A stretch of 5,250 nt of DNA, taken from an uncultured Anaerolineales bacterium (lineage in GTDB: Bacteria; Chloroflexota; Anaerolineae; Anaerolineales; Villigracilaceae). The notes below the pieces were generated by a model that worked only from the letters and a program-made list of their open reading frames with translations, had not been told where the DNA came from and made no database searches. The position numbers and the translations under genes were made by a program. Every line of letters starts with the position of its first letter. The stretch's first letter is position 1. Positions 4,217 to 5,250 of this stretch are shown here, in pieces. The DNA lies in contig CALLJA010000307.1 in assembly GCA_938008865.1 (NCBI GenBank), positions 1-5,250 on the forward strand. The letters are read 5' to 3'.

Positions 4217-5250
4217 TCCTGTTTCCCCGATTTGTTCCGATATAGTTCCATATCCGCGCGTTTGAGCAAGGTCTTGAGGGTGTCGGTTTCGGCGCATTCG
4301 GCCAGCCCAAAACTCAGGTGGAAGGGCTGGGCCACCTTCGGGTCGAGGTTGGCGCCGATGGTGTTGAGCCGCTGCAGGAGGGAGGCCTGTCCGCCTGCGC
4401 CCAGGTTGGGGCAAATGATCAGGAACTCGTCCCCGCCCCAGCGCCCTGCCAGGTCTCCGCGGCGGATGATTCGGCCCAGTTCGCTGCCGAAGTATTGTAA
4501 CACCTTGTCGCCCGCGTCGTGCCCGTAGGTGTCGTTGATATGCTTGAAGCGGTCGATATCCACCATGATGACGGAGAAGGGCACCTGCTCCTGGATCAAC
4601 GACACAATGGTATCGGTCAGTTTGCGGCGGTTGTGGATGCCCGTCAGCGGGTCGGTGTTGGCCAGCATATCCATCAGCATGGAGCGAGTCTCGGCTTCCA
4701 GCACTTTATCCTTCAGGTTGACGATCACCGAAAGGATGATGATGTACAACAGGTTTGCAATCAACACCTGGAAGACCACGCTGACGCTCTGGCCGAAACT
4801 GTCGTTCCTCGGCGCGTTGACCAGGAACCATATTCCGACGGCGAGCACGTAACCGTAACTGCCGATGGACAGCCGCAGGGCCGTGCGCGAAGAGAACATC
4901 AGGAAGGGTGCGGCGTACAACATGACCATCCACAGGAAGAATTTGTTCAGGTCGAGCGCGCCTGTGTATGCATTGAGGATGGTGTTGTAGGTGAAGAATC
5001 CCAAAATGTATAGGGCCGAGGCGGCATAGATGAGCCGCTCGAAATAGCGGATGAACCTTTCATCCTGTTTGTGGATCCAATAGATGGGAATCGCATACAG
5101 GCCAGTGAGGATGGGAAGCACGACCCGCGAGAACGGGTCTGTGTTGCCAAGGGCCCGATCCAGCCCCCAGACGCCCAGGGTGATGACGATCCCCGCGCTC
5201 AGCGCCCCCAGGTAAATCCTGACCTTGATCCTGGTGATGAACGAAACCTG
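4213..5250 (-). CDS. Membrane-bound diguanylate cyclase with GGDEF and I-site (5' end outside window)
   Basis: 345 codons are visible and the frame is open to the window edge, so the true start lies beyond 5250; an internal GTG at 5121 is not needed. Numbering from the edge, about six hydrophobic segments lie at roughly 13-30, 43-61, 73-91, 103-121, 124-145 and 152-179. They form an unassigned multi-pass sensor domain. A short helical linker (about 180-196) leads to the GGDEF domain starting at NTDPLTGIHNRR (198-209). Catalytic features are all present: DIDRFKHINDTYGHDAGD at 231-248, the inhibitory RxxD site as RRGD at 263-266, and RWGGDEF at 270-276 with the normal five-residue spacing from the I-site. 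The C-terminal helix ADMELYRNK is canonical. It should make cyclic-di-GMP at the inner face of the membrane and be product-inhibited. It ends in the TTAA shared with the opposing gene. Its signal and the upstream promoter cannot be seen. Confidence 0.9.
   Translation of the reverse strand, partial: QVSFITRIKVRIYLGALSAGIVITLGVWGLDRALGNTDPFSRVVLPILTGLYAIPIYWIHKQDERFIRYFERLIYAASALYILGFFTYNTILNAYTGALDLNKFFLWMVMLYAAPFLMFSSRTALRLSIGSYGYVLAVGIWFLVNAPRNDSFGQSVSVVFQVLIANLLYIIILSVIVNLKDKVLEAETRSMLMDMLANTDPLTGIHNRRKLTDTIVSLIQEQVPFSVIMVDIDRFKHINDTYGHDAGDKVLQYFGSELGRIIRRGDLAGRWGGDEFLIICPNLGAGGQASLLQRLNTIGANLDPKVAQPFHLSFGLAECAETDTLKTLLKRADMELYRNKSGKQD

Noticed and set aside
4519..5013. Plus-strand open frame (164 codons) opposite the membrane GGDEF gene
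   Set aside because: It is antisense to a gene with clear transmembrane and GGDEF motifs, and its His/Val/Asp-rich composition is that of a complementary-strand shadow.

Overview
The window is GC-rich bacterial chromosomal DNA holding six protein-coding genes and no RNA gene, CRISPR array, insertion sequence or prophage signature. The gene set is NAD(P)H-hydrate repair, an SPFH protein with a DNA-binding-like tail, an Rnk-type Gre-family protein, a double zinc ribbon protein, XdhC, and two GGDEF proteins. Together with the style of the proteins this fits an environmental bacterium such as a Chloroflexota (Anaerolineae-like) member. That placement is inference from protein appearance, not proof.

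Layout, left to right. (1) 1-348, + strand: the C-terminal 115 codons of an NnrD-type NAD(P)H-hydrate dehydratase. (2) 411-450: a 15-bp perfect hairpin with T-runs on both sides, serving as a bidirectional terminator for two converging genes. (3) 461-1513, - strand: an SPFH-domain protein whose C-terminus is an excisionase/MerR-like helix-turn-helix where many relatives carry a zinc ribbon. Its promoter (TTGTAT-17-TATAAT) lies exactly between the arms of an 8-bp perfect inverted repeat. (4) 3520 down to 1657, - strand: a likely operon of xdhC, a double zinc ribbon gene (joined by a TGATG stop/start overlap) and rnk, closed by a hairpin terminator at 1625-1650. (5) 3521-3640: a divergent promoter region in which both consensus -10 boxes sit in a near-mirror arrangement. 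(6) 3641-4216, + strand: a small soluble GGDEF protein. (7) 4213-5250, - strand, running off the window: a multi-pass membrane diguanylate cyclase with GGDEF and I-site motifs. The two GGDEF genes meet tail to tail, with their stop codons sharing the palindrome TTAA.

How the genes relate: NnrD repairs damaged nicotinamide cofactors. XdhC prepares molybdenum cofactor for a xanthine-dehydrogenase-family enzyme that is not in this window. Rnk acts on RNA polymerase. The two GGDEF proteins point to cyclic-di-GMP signalling, one membrane-bound with product inhibition and one soluble without it. I see no clearly new multi-gene system. The strongest leads are the SPFH-HTH architecture with its operator-flanked promoter, and the overlapping convergent GGDEF pair.
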